Made by a program: the position numbers and the translations under genes
The notes under the pieces: model-generated
The model's input: the letters and a program-made list of their open reading frames with translations, nothing else
Told to the model about the DNA's origin: nothing
Databases searched by the model: none
Shown here: in pieces, positions 52,571-64,000 of the stretch
Position numbering within the stretch: the first letter of the stretch is position 1
Layout of the letters: every line of letters begins with the position of its first letter
NCBI GenBank assembly: GCA_021018815.1
Contig: JAITYX010000042.1
Span: 1,689,001-1,753,000 of the forward strand
Direction: 5' to 3'
Source: Talinum fruticosum
Taxonomy: Eukaryota > Streptophyta > Magnoliopsida > Caryophyllales > Talinaceae
DNA: 64,000 nt

Positions 52571-55500
52571 AGATTCTGTGCTTCAGGCCTTTAAAAAAAT
52601 TATTAAAAAATAATGGGACTGAAAGTTGACGCCACCCACGTTCCTGGGCCCTACTCCTTTCAGTTCGTTTCTTCAATGTTGGACTCTCTCTAGTTTACAA
52701 ATACTCTACGCGGAAAATTGTACCTAATGTGTACTTTACCTTATTCTATTTTATACTATTCAATTCAACTATTCATAACAGATGTACAGTATAGAAAAAT
52801 AAAAAACCTAATTTAGATTGTATAAATTGAACAAAAATTAATAAATATAAAATTTAATTTCTTTTAAGATCGTAAATGTGGCATAATAATGTAGTTGTGA
52901 TATAAACTGTGCATCTTATTTAAAATAGTAATGATAAAAGATTTTGTTGCAGTAAAAAAATTATTTATTTTTTATGAACATGACCACTAATTACGACTTA
53001 TTTAAATTTGTTTCCTATTTTAAATCTAAGTGCATACTTCATGTTTTTTCTTATTTTTTTAGTTAAACTACAGTATCTTCCTTTCCATCGAATTATATAT
53101 AAACTTATTCAATCATTTTATATGTAATTTTAATGTTGACTGCGTATTATAGTATGAAAATATATTAATATAGAATGTTTAGTCAATTATAGGAGTTATT
53201 CATTCTTTTATTTTTTTTTTAAAAATAATAATCTGAGCAGAACTAAAAGAGAATAATGAATTATTGAAATAATTTGATACTTATTTTTCTCAAATAAATT
53301 TCAAGATTAAAATTTGTAAATATAAAAATTTATGATAGAACATTTTTATTTATGTTTTTAAATGAATGGATGAAAACTTGTTTAATGAAAAAATGTACGT
53401 TGAAATGGTGGTTAGTCCATCAATCAGTGGTCTCCGCGTCACTCCCGTGTGCCCTTTCAATTTTATTATTTACTGATGTATCATTATCTCTGTTTTGCCA
53501 TACACTGTGAACAGCAGACCAGCAGATGCATTTTTTTTTCATTTTGTTTTCGCTTGTCAGTATTCTCCCTCTGTTTCTTGTTTTTATAGTCTTGTTCGGT
53601 GCATGAACTTGTAATTTACAAAGGAAATTTATTACAACTAAAACTCTAACTACCCATGCTTCATCTTTAGTATTCTAAGACGAATAAATTATAAAATGAT
53701 AAAAGTATGCCTTATATTTTTAAGTGTTGCATATTATTTGATCCAGAAATTTTTATATTTTTCTTTTGTCTAATCATTTATTGACATATATATTAAGAGT
53801 ATAACTTTTAAATATATAATAAATAAGTTGATTTTGTATTTACAGTAAAGAAAACAAGTTTACCCCACCCTTAAAAGAGGGAGCATGTGCAATTATGCAG
53901 AAGAGAATCAACAATGAAATAATTGAATGAATACCTTATCCCAAAGGGAGCATGGATGGGATTTATTATGTAAATAGATTGATATTTAATTGCCATCAGT
54001 GATGATCATCACTCTAATTATAAAAAAAAAAAAATTAGAATAACAATTGATGGTGTAAAGTGATTCAGTCACATGTGATGTGATGCATCATGCCAAATAA
54101 AAATGTTCCCATCAATCCTCTGCAGCATACTAATCTCATCTCCGGATTCATTTTCACATCGATAAGCAAGTTTTCTCGAGATTTACATCTCATCGGAGTA
54201 TTTCATATAAATGAATATAAATGAATAAGGGAACGAAATTCATTTTTATGAATAAATGAGTAGATTTCCACTTAAGAAGATCGCACTAACGGAAACAAAG
54301 AATTTGCACATTAATGGTCTTCTCTTAGTCTGTATCAGAGTGGGATGTGTGTATTGATTGATTTAAGGAAAAATCAAACAGACGTGTTCAATTGCAACTG
54401 ATAGTTCTTCTCCACAGAAAAACCCAAAAAAAGTTAAAAGAAAAGTAAAGTAAAAAAAGAGGGCAATTATTGAGAAAAGCTCAAAAAATTAAAAGTCCTT
54501 GGAAAGTGCAGCAAGTGGCATAATTCAGACCATCCATGAGTAATGCTTCTTCTGATATCTATGCATGTTATGTTTTCTTGTAATATAATTTGCTTTTACT
54601 ATTATTATCATATAATTTTCACAACCAATATAATCCAATTTTTTAGGGGGAGGTTTGAATAAGGGTTTCTTTTCCTTTTAAAAAAATTGAATGAAAAAAA
54701 TGAAAAAATTAGTAATTAAGATGATGGATTATTTGAATACGACATTTTATTAATTTGATAGATACATTAATGAAAAAGATTTTGAGAAAGATGATAGGGG
54801 AAAGAATATTGTCCCCTAGTAATATATACTTAGATTTAATTATATGGTAGGTCAAATGTCATATTTTTAAAAATTATTCGGTAGGATTTTCTTTTAAAAA
54901 ATTAGATATTCTTGTTTTTCAAAAACTTCCCGTCTTCTCAATTTATAAGCTTTTAATGTCCTCTCAAGTTGTTTGTGGTCCTATTTCGTACAAAAATTTA
55001 TATTTATGATATAAAAAGAGATAATTCTCCAAAACATGATAAAATTGAGATAATTAAAAAGTAATTGTATACCATTCCTCACCCGAGTTTTACAAACTAT
55101 AAAATAAGTAACTGTACAGTATTTCTCATCCGAATTTTATAAACTATCCTATAATCTATTTTAAAAAATATGTGAGTCTAGGCCCAAAAATGCACATGTA
55201 AACCCTAAAATTTGTTTCTGCCTTGAAAGATGGGTAGGCCCATGATATTCTATGATGCTGTAAAGTCAATTTCAAGGCCAGCTTACAGTGGGATTACATG
55301 GTCTCATTTCATTTCCAGCTTTCTCAAGCCCAACTGACCAATAGAACATAGAAGTGGGCCTCATTTCCAGCTCTTATGGGGTAGTGAAGAAGAGCTATAT
55401 CATTTTTCGAAAAGAGTCCAGATGGTGAGGAATACGATTGCTCTGATGATAGCATAACAATTTCAGAGCCTGTGGGGGCTGTGAAGAACCGCCCTACATA

Positions 55501-57700
55501 TGTTGTGAAATTTCGCCCTTCAAGAAAGTCCTATCGTGATTACGTTGTGAGTAGATCTTCTACGGATAATATTAAGAAAAATGAACACTCTTCTTAGTTA
55601 TATCCTTGCGAGCTCCTAAGACGAAGGACAAGCAGCAAAGCTCTAAAAGAAGTCAATTATCAATGGAAAAATCAGATGCTAAACAAAAGATGTCAGAGAA
55701 CTCCAAGCAGGACTCACCTATATCTACGATGATTGCTTAAAAAGGTGTCCGCCCCACAGGAGATGATACTCTTGTAATAAGGAAAATTACTAGGAGTTTT
55801 GAGTAATAAATTTGGAAGCCAAGCAATAATTTAAAGTCGAGTAGGACGTAATAAGCATCGTAGTTGTTTTGATGTGACATAGTATTGTGTTTAATCACCT
55901 GAGTAGTAGTGATATGGTATTGCTTGATAGCTAGATAATTGTATTGCACCTCTTCAAATTTATCTTAAATTTCGCAATCTATTAATAAAAAAAAAAAGAA
56001 AATTATAAGATGAATGCTCAATGTTAAAGACAGAAAGACATAAAATCAACCCGTGTGATTAAAAAAACATATTCATCTCACAAAATAGTCCACAAACCCA
56101 ATGATCTTAAGTTATAATAATGTCAAAAATATTATATTAAAGTTTGCAATTTGTTGATTAATTGTGACACTTAAAATCATAAGTATTGACTATTATCGTT
56201 TTGTGTCCCGATCCATAACAATTATCAAATCTTCGACTATCTAATTTGTAGCATCTGAATCAATTGGAGTCGCTTTTGTTACTCCTCAAATTGTCAACTA
56301 TCAAATTTTTGTAACAAATGAATCCACATCTGATCTGATGTAACAGGTGCAGTTGAAATAGTGCAGTCTCTGACCCCCAGTCTTCTCAGAGACAGAGGCG
56401 CGCATGATGAGTTTGGAATGGAAAGAAAGTAGTGGTGGTGGAAAGCAAATTTGATCATCCCATGTCCGTGAAAACCTCTTTGGCTAAAATTTTGACTTTC
56501 TCGACTACCATGTCCATAATGCATAATTCCCCCTCCCACTTTCAAATTATATTTTTTTTGGTGCACCTGCCAAACTCCCGAAAATAAAACATATTACATA
56601 CGGGTTAAGATATATCCAATAAATCTTCAATTAAATTTCTAGTTATCTTAAGAGAAGGGGGTTAATAAAAGAAATATCTGATGAAAGCTGAACACCTTGG
56701 TTAGTAAGTCAACCGATAGATCTCGTTAAGTTTCTTTGCAACAAGTAGAAATATAATATAATTATAAATTGACTATAAGCCTATTAGTAATCCTAGACCC
56801 CAAAAAAAGAAGGAAAATCAAATTGATCAACGTAAAAGTGCAAAAGAAAAACAAATTGATTTAGCTAAAATAATTTAAGAGATCAAATTATTTTAAAAAA
56901 AAAAATTTCAATTACTATTTTAAGAAAAAGTAGGTTTAATATGAGAATAAAGTAAGATTATTATTATTATTTTTTATCATTGATGAGAAAGTAAGACAGC
57001 ATCATTGGCATATATAGTTTGAATTTGAGAAACTGTCCTTCCAAATTCCAGTAATTGACAAATGAATAAATCGAGTTATGGAAGGAGAGAAGAGCAGCCA
57101 AGCCATGCCATGCACAGGCAAAAGGGGAAAGCTAAAAAATATATTATCGGTTGGGTATAATTTTGTTACATACAGAAGGCCCCGGTGGGCTTCTGAGGCC
57201 CAATTCAGTGACCCACTTTCAGGCCCACAGTGCTCTAGTAGGTAGTAGCTGACTCCCCGAAAAGTCAACCATCATTTATAAATTCACAATCATATTTAGG
57301 ATCGGTTTGTTTTAATAGTTAAAATTCACGATAAGTAGTTGGTAAAATTGAGTAGTAAGTAGTCGTAAATAATATGTTTATTTTATTTAGTAAAAAAATA
57401 ATATACTAAAATTAAAATAAATATATCCGACCTTATTCTTAAAATCTCCTCTCGCTATTGCTTTGGACCTAAACAAAATCTAAAAAAGAAGAAAAGGAAA
57501 AAGTGAAAAGAAAAACTGGGCGAAGACCACTTTATAAAACGTAACCCTCTGAAACTATACAAATTAGGGGTTTCTATCTGCCCATTTACTTGGTAATTTA
57601 TTTGAACATGCAAAATGGAAGTTTATTTTTTTTAAAAAAACCAAAAAAACCCAAATATAAAAAGGACTCTCAGTAGACAAACTTGGCATCAGCAGCCTCT
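52571..57700. other. Long AT-rich intergenic region
   Basis: Mostly AT-rich DNA. Apart from a short coding-like remnant at 55390-55597 (listed separately) no gene was recognised. Open frames at 55.7, 56.3 and 57.0 kb on the minus strand show no family features. Confidence 0.5.
55390..55597 (+). pseudogene. Possible exon remnant of unknown type
   Basis: An open stretch without a start codon reads like real protein: EKSPDGEEYDCSDDSITISE, then KNRPTYVVKFRPSRKSYRDY, ending at TAG 55595-55597. The composition (acidic then basic) differs from chance translation of the AT-rich surroundings, and further Lys/Ser/Gln-rich words follow to about 55740 in other frames. The family is not recognised. It may be a decayed gene piece captured in intergenic DNA. 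Confidence 0.3.
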
Positions 57701-57712
57701 CCCTGTTTGACA

Positions 57713-57738
57713 CCTCTCTCTCTCTATCTCTCTCTCTA
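57713..57738. repeat. CT tract in the leader of the small membrane protein gene
   Basis: Interrupted CT repeats lie about 175 bases before the proposed start codon, as in the leaders of the IQD and KCS genes. Confidence 0.75.
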
Positions 57739-57911
57739 TCATTAATTATATGTGCTTGAAGGGCATGGCGAGATCAATCAAAACAGATCATATGGCATAA
57801 ATTAACTAGCAGTCTCAATATCAATATCAGTTTGGGCACTTCAAGTGTAAACCAGAGACGACCCAGAAATCAACCAGAAGTTATCGTTTGGGCAGACCCA
57901 GAAATTGTTCC

Positions 57912-58246
57912 ATGGGAATTCATGGAAGGCAAGGGGAGAAGAAGAAGAGGAGGACAGAGAAAGGAGATCATGGAGGAAATACACAGTATTAGTGTGTATG
58001 AGCTCATTCATGGCGAGCATGGTTGGAGGGGCAGTTTTGGTATATTGGCAAATAAAGTACCACCCCCATAATAGAGAGCTTTGGATGGTTCCTTTTGGGC
58101 TTATTCTCTTCACTACCCCTCTCTTCGTTTGGTTCATCTCTCTTGCTTCTGACGCCTGCTGCCCCGGAGAACAGCAACTCGTTTCCCAGCCGAGTCCACT
58201 CGCTGCCGCCTCACTGAGTCGCTCCCTCAATGACCCAGAAAGATAA
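57912..58246 (+). CDS. Small two-helix membrane protein, one apparent frameshift
   Basis: The protein-like frame has an acidic/basic N-terminus (GEEEEEDRERRSWRKY), a first membrane helix (TVLVCMSSFMASMVGGAVLV), the loop WQIKYHPHNRELWMVPFG, a second helix (LILFTTPLFVWFISL) and a Ser/Leu-rich tail ending at 58246. No ATG precedes the acidic part in this frame. The nearby ATG at 57912 would lead into it if the G run 57933-57936 had one more base, giving about 111 residues; otherwise translation could start at 57998 (82 residues). Similar short plant membrane proteins exist, but I know no function. Its own missing base fits the pattern elsewhere in the window. Confidence 0.6.
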
Positions 58247-61166
58247 TCATCATCATCATCATCATCACCATCAGATCATGCATGACCATTAGTCTAGTTT
58301 AAGAAGCAAACCTCCTGTGAGTTTTTTTTTAAAAAAATTTCTTTAGGCTGTATTTAAATTTATGAATCGTTTTTTCCAATAAATAATATATTAAGTAATT
58401 GTGTATATTAATTAAAAATTTACAACTGTGCTAGCTAATCTAATTGAAAAAATATTATGTAATAGACGTTCGTTGAGTATGTTTTCTTTTTTGAAAAAAA
58501 AATTAAGGAGAATATCGGGGAGATATAATGGCATGCATTAGCTAATTAATTGCAGAGTTCTATTATGATTATGTTTGCTAATGACGAACAATCATGCATA
58601 TCCTACTAAAATATTATGTCAATAGTTCAAAATAGCGTCCTCAACACGAGTTGATTAATTTTCTTGATCTAGATGAGCCATAAATTAAAAAAATAAAATT
58701 TTATGGAAATGTATCAAAATCTCAATCTCGATTATTAAACGAAATCTCATTATAAGTTAAAATAAAAGTTGATTATAAAATAGGTACAAAAGAATTTTTA
58801 GTGATATTTATTATTGACATATAGGAACTTGAAGTAGAATAAATAATACCAATGCCAATATTTTTATTCGGGTTAAAATAAAGAGTCTTTGCCTTTTTAA
58901 AATTGCGGATAGATTACTATTTAATTCATTTTATTTTATTATTTTATTAATTTTATTTTTCTTTTATTTTTTTACTGACTTTCTTAATTTCCAATAAAGT
59001 TTTGGGGCAATTTAATCTTATAACACAAATTAATTCATAAATTTTACGTTTTTATATTCCCTTACAGTTCAAAAACGACAAATATTGTAAAATAGAGGAA
59101 GTATATATATTGCAAGTTTGAACCAAATATGATTGGAGATTTGTAATGCTTACTTATTGCCATTGTCATATTTGGTTTAATTATTATTACTTTAATAAGG
59201 CAAGCATTACAATATGACGTTGATTATTGGCCTGAAGTATCATTTCAATTTAGTTAATTAATGGATGCTTTGGCGTTAAGCGCAATTATTAATATACTAA
59301 TTATTCCAGAGAAAAATAAAGCATAGGTTATAAATGAATGATGCGAGGTGCATGGCCGGTAGGTTCCCCCATTCCCCAAAAAGAAGGAAAACCAAAATCA
59401 TATCCAAAAAAGGCAAACTTTGTATTAATAATTCAAGGCCTTCATTTTTCAAAGGCCTTCCCCAGTAAATAGCTGTACTAGTAGAGTAGTCAACATTTGA
59501 GTCAGCTCACAGAGAGAGAGAGATATGCAGTCCAGATATGAACTGATGAAGCTCCAGTTGGTGATCTAATGAAAATCAATTCTAATTTGACACCTAATCC
59601 AACGGATTACTATAATGCTTTCCTGTAACGCTGTTTGGATTTGGGGTTGGTCATAATTCAGCTAGACATACACTTTCCTGCATCTTCCTTCCACCGGATC
59701 AATCTGTCCCTGTAACATTTTCACTACATACGTTCTTTTATCAGATAGATAATTCAACAGATAAAGTACGTATCTGAATTCTTACTCGAACAAATATGTA
59801 TTTGGTTCCCTGTAAGAGTAAGCAAAGTCGCATATTTCTATGGGGGTAAATACGAAGAATGGAATGTGTCAAAATCGGCAAAGACAGATGGGGTGATATG
59901 GTACAAGGGATCAAAGGCACCTCAAAATCAGTTGATGTAATCTCCCTCTGAACAATCCGTGTCAAAGCACCTCAAAACCAGAGGATTCAACATTGGAATC
60001 GATATCGACCATTAGTAATGTGACAAGATTCAACATCACAACTTACAAATCAAGGTCGATAACAGCCCTTTTCACACAGCACACCACGCTATCAGGAGGA
60101 TCAGAGAGTTGCATTCGAAGGACCACATTGAGCTCATTTTTGACTCTAAATGTGGTAGAAAACAGACTACGCGGTTTACTTTTCCACTGGAATAGACTTA
60201 CCAGTTACCACTAGATTCGTCAGGTTTCTAGGGCCCGTAAATTACATATCTTGGCTGTATCGAAATAGGCTGATTGGAATAACGCAGTATCAAGATATTC
60301 TCAAACACAACAGGAACTACTACTCCTGAGGCATTCTCAAACACAACAAGAACTCTCACTGTTGCCCGCTTGGCTGGGTCTATCAAGATTTATGTATAAA
60401 CCGTCTTATCTTTGCGTGGATCATTACAAACAATGATACCGACTTGTATAGACCCACACAAACTTTTTACAGACATTCTCAGATATGCCGATACTTTGTT
60501 TTATAAATTTGTCTAAGCAATTGTCGAGGAAAAAGACACAAACTATACAATAATGATACTTATGGAACAATTTTCAAGTGGATTAAAATACAGTATGCTC
60601 AATTTGAGTTCAAGTAAAAAACAAGTTACCTTCTTTCAAGTCCGAGGCTCGGTTCCAGGACTTTCAGGCTGATAATTGGATATGAGTTTTACCTTACCAA
60701 GTTAGAATGAGGAACACTAAGAGCGAAAGCAACCTCGACATAACCTGACATCGCTGATGCTCCAAAAGTGAGAACCCAGGACCCCACTAGAAAATGCTGG
60801 AAATAGGAATCTTCATATCCACGAAATCTATCAGGACCAAGGATATCCAGAGTGACAGTACAAGTTACAACGAAAATCTCCAAACAAGTTGGCATCTACA
60901 GATTGAAAACCGGCTCCACCATCAACTTTAGCCTCCCAGTGTACATTACACATTTCACAACGATGAATGGAATCATATCACATCAGAGATTTAACATTAC
61001 CAAGTGAATAATACGAGGTATGATGTTTACAACAAACATGTAATTAACAGTGTACTATGGCTTCCACACGAGCCATGGTGCCCTGGCTTTGAAAATTTAC
61101 AGGGATCGGTTGGTTCCACAGGCAAACTGCCAAGGGTTTGGGTGAGTAATTGAACACATCACCTTT
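58247..61166. other. Region between the small membrane protein gene and the PAT gene
   Basis: It starts with a (CAT)n tract (58247-58270). A degenerate MITE lies at about 58920-59105. From about 59.5 kb the base composition is less AT-rich, which could reflect an unrecognised gene or a long 3' UTR of the PAT gene on the minus strand. The 68-codon frame at 60689-60895 has no family features. Confidence 0.4.
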
Positions 61167-63043
61167 CTAAGATCCGGAATCACCATGCATTGGAAAATAC
61201 GTGCCTTGCAGTGAGGGTACATTGTCTAGATCGTCCTTCGAGAAAATTGGAAGAAGCCATAGTGCCTTTTTGTGCCAAAGACCTGGAATTATTTCAAAAT
61301 AACAAGAAATTACACTCAAATTGAAAGAAAGTGATAGTCATAACACTCAGAAACTCTGCATCCGTTTTGTCAGCTAGGAAGCTTCATGCAAACATCACAT
61401 GCAAAATGTACGATTTTTGGACAGTAATTCCTTACACTACGGGACAAGAATCCAACTAAGCTTCTCAAAGACATGGACATATACTTTGGAAAAAACCTGT
61501 TCGGTTTCATTTGTAGTTAGGCATTCAAGTGACTTCATTGGGAGTTCTGCAACATACACCAAAAGAAGGAAAGAAAGAAATGCAGAATGCACAAGTGAAA
61601 GCTCAAGCCATAGTTACGATAAGATACAAGAATAAAAATTTGCACTAGTGATCTGCTCTCTATTTAGCTTGGCAATTAAATTGGTACTCATTCCTTACAT
61701 CTGACCAACCACCAAGCAAAAAAAAAAAAAGAGGCAAAAATAGACAACAAGTAAACCTCGAGCATGGCTCTGGCTATTAGTCTTCAATGATCAGATTATT
61801 TAGTTCTAAGCATACGAGCAACTGATGCACTATCAAGATCAGAGAAAGACTGCAGATCGCCATTTGAAAAAGCGGTAAGTAGTCCACAGAGGGATGCAAT
61901 CCTTTAACTTTTAGAGTGGGACCCATAAACAAAATCACTACTTATATAGTTCTAGAAACTTAAAAGGAGGACACCCTTTTACAAAATCTTTGCTCTTTCA
62001 AAGAAAAGGTCAGGTACAGCCACTTTCTCCAAGGTTTACATTAACCCCCTACTATGGTTGGAATCCTTATCTCACAGCAAGACCTGGCCCGCATAACTAA
62101 ATAAATAAATAAAATCATTGAAGGACTAAAGCCATGAGCTCAAAGAGAAATGCATTTACTAACCTGCTCCAAATTCCTTTTCCAACCTAAGTCATATTTC
62201 CATGTGGCTCCTCTTTCCTTCTTCTCCCTTCTTTTTCATAAACCTGAAAAACAAGCTCGAGAAAGTTAAAAATACCAATTTTAGTCACATGCAAAACATG
62301 AGTATGGTTACCATAGTGCAGGCAATGTTATTGTGCGCAAGTTCCCAAACTTTACTAAGAACATATTTTAATGCAACAGCTACAGCTCACTCAGTGAAAA
62401 TAATGGCACTATCATGGATTATATATTCATTATCCATCCAGCTTTGTGTACTAATGTACTAGAGTTCATCCAAATCCAAATCGAAATACCTACTCTCAAA
62501 GTCCCTACTAGTTGGGGTGTTTCTTTTTGTTTTTTTTTTTTGGGGGGTTGATGTAATTCCCTTATCCCTAAATTACAAAGAGCCTGCTTCGTTAGACCCA
62601 AGATTGAAGACTACCCGCCTACTATTGCATAGAAAGGAAACATCCACGCAAATATGCACATAAGTGTGTTGTGTCTCTGTATAAATAAAAGGTTTTTTTT
62701 AAGGAGGGGGAGGGAGTACTTAGGGCAGCCTTACCTCTATTGTTGTCGTGTTGCTCCAAAGAAGAGTTGCATGCATAACAAGGAAACAGAGAAGACTGAG
62801 GGCAAATGCCAAATTTAGAACTGCATTAAGGGACAACATCTGTAAGGAACACCAAAAGGATGAGAAGCCAGAACTAAGTAGATAATGGAAACAATTAAGT
62901 ACGGAATTACCCTTACCAAATGCTAAAACTGTGACAGCAAGACTCCCAGGAGAGGCAGAATGCTTCTTCGCGTCTCCAAGAGTTTTAATGATATTAGGAA
63001 GCAAAGCCAGAGTGTCCAATGTCGTTTCCAGAAATGTGTAAAG
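61167..63043 (-). CDS. DHHC-type protein S-acyltransferase (PAT13/14-like), 3' part only, two apparent frameshifts
   Basis: Minus-strand exons: 62917-63043, 62735-62820, 62164-62243 and 61167-61282. Family members transfer palmitate to protein cysteines at Golgi or other membranes. Visible: the third membrane segment and loop (LYTFLETTLDTLALLPNI, SPGSLAVTVLAF), the fourth segment (VLNLAFALSLLCFLVMH), the conserved SNTTTIE (TTxE) motif, then KYDLGWKRNLEQVFGTK and the C-terminus with DDLDNVPSLQGTYFP. The exon pair joins in phase as FVLNLAF. Two single-base deficits are inferred, both in T runs on the plus strand: 62232-62236 (VYEK region) and 61267-61271 (FGTKKALW). The DHHC cysteine-rich catalytic exons were not found up to 64000, so they lie beyond the window or behind a long intron. 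Confidence 0.8.
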
Positions 63044-64000
63044 CTGCACAGTGCACAAGAAAGAAATAAGAAGCAGCAAAATGGTTGGCCTTAACATATC
63101 AAGCAAGCTGTACATTATTTCCAACTATTATAGAAGATAATTAACACTAATTAATTAAAGGAAATCCCAACACATCTAGAAGAACAATCATCATGGGATG
63201 ACAGTGATTCCCTTTATTAGGTTCACATTATCATGTACAAGCAGAAAAGAGGCTAACAGAACATGGTTAATGTATGAATTGAGAGGCAAGAGGTGAGCAT
63301 GAGGTGGATGTATCCCTATTGGATAATTGCCCTTAAGGTAAAAAGATGAATTGAGATGATGAAGATAACTTGGTGTGTGAGACATCACACCAATATGGGT
63401 AAACAAGTGGTGGGAGGAGTGACCAGCCTTATGCGTGCGTGAGAGGGCACCCAATAGGAGCTTAATTCATGATAAGGAAAAACACAGGTGAGTTAGCAAG
63501 AAGAAAAAAAGATCACGCCAACGCCACTCAAATTTCACACTAGACAAAGATAACGACTATACTTCCTCGCAAGTTGTAACATTAGTGTGGTGTACTCAAA
63601 TTTTGTACATTGCTCCAATAATTGAAGATGTGATGCCCTCTAGGGGAATATGAACATCACCAAAAGAGAAAAGGAAAGAAAAGAAAAAACTAATCAAAGA
63701 AAGGGGCTAAGTTAAGCCGACATATTTGTTTGTGAGTGCAAAATTCTCACACACTTGTGTATTGATGGATAAAACAGTGGCTTATGTGGGTTTCGTGGTA
63801 TCACACTGTAGATTTTCCTCATAATAGTGGTATATTTCATTATGTATTTCTCGGGATCCCGTGCTAGCATTCCCATCAAGTGCATGGACCCACTTCATAC
63901 ACAATATAATATTAAATAAATCTATAGCTAGCAAAGATGAGATCTTGGCTTTCTAAATGGAGTAAAAAGATAGTTTCCATTTCTCTCCATAAAAACTGTG
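63044..64000. other. Probable PAT intron, no exon recognised
   Basis: The acceptor for the first visible PAT exon is at 63044. I searched the remainder on the minus strand for the DHHC motif and the preceding cysteine-rich region without success. The DNA looks intronic or intergenic. Confidence 0.45.

Noticed and set aside
60689..60895. 68-codon minus-strand frame
   Set aside because: No family features, no splice partners, and located in the probable 3' region of the PAT gene.

Overview
This is nuclear DNA from a flowering plant, most likely a eudicot. The genes are spliced with GT-AG introns, the intergenic DNA is AT-rich with AT, TAA and CT microsatellites, and the recognisable families are plant ones: an IQ67-domain protein, L-gulono-1,4-lactone oxidase-like proteins, a 3-ketoacyl-CoA synthase, a CBL-interacting protein kinase, an LHP1-interacting RRM protein and a DHHC-type S-acyltransferase. 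Species cannot be fixed from the sequence.

Layout. An IQD calmodulin-binding scaffold gene lies at 2.6-4.7 kb (+). A tandem array of GulLO-like flavoenzyme genes occupies 6.7-25.8 kb (+): a decayed fragment (6.7-7.2 kb), four five-exon copies here called A (10.4-13.6), B (14.0-17.4), C (18.0-20.7) and D (22.9-25.8), and a solo exon-1 relic at 21.4 kb. A dead LINE with a poly(A) tail (25.9-28.9 kb, +) sits directly behind copy D. A LIF2-like three-RRM gene spans about 29.9-35.5 kb (+). A small uncharacterised basic protein is at 36.2-36.8 kb (-), an intronless KCS at 39.6-41.1 kb (-), a 14-exon CIPK9-like kinase at 47.0-52.3 kb (-), a small two-helix membrane protein at 57.9-58.2 kb (+), and the 3' end of a DHHC S-acyltransferase gene at 61.2-63.0 kb (-) whose catalytic exons lie outside the window. 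The rest is intergenic or intronic DNA with MITEs, two SINE copies and microsatellites. The neighbours belong to unrelated pathways (calcium signalling, fatty acid elongation, chromatin/RNA, protein lipidation, ascorbate-type lactone oxidation); only the GulLO array is a functional cluster, made by tandem duplication.

Most notable pattern. Nearly every conserved gene here is broken by a single missing base, and almost every break falls in a short mononucleotide run (13 sites in 8 genes: IQD, GulLO A, C and D, LIF2, KCS, the small membrane protein, PAT). CIPK9 and the 36.2-kb gene are intact. Because unrelated, normally essential families share the same lesion type, homopolymer under-calling in the assembly is the simplest explanation, although genuine pseudogenisation within the GulLO array (for example the CAA-to-TAA nonsense codon in copy B) is also visible. 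No new multi-gene system was found; the best biology is the recent birth-and-decay history of the GulLO array.
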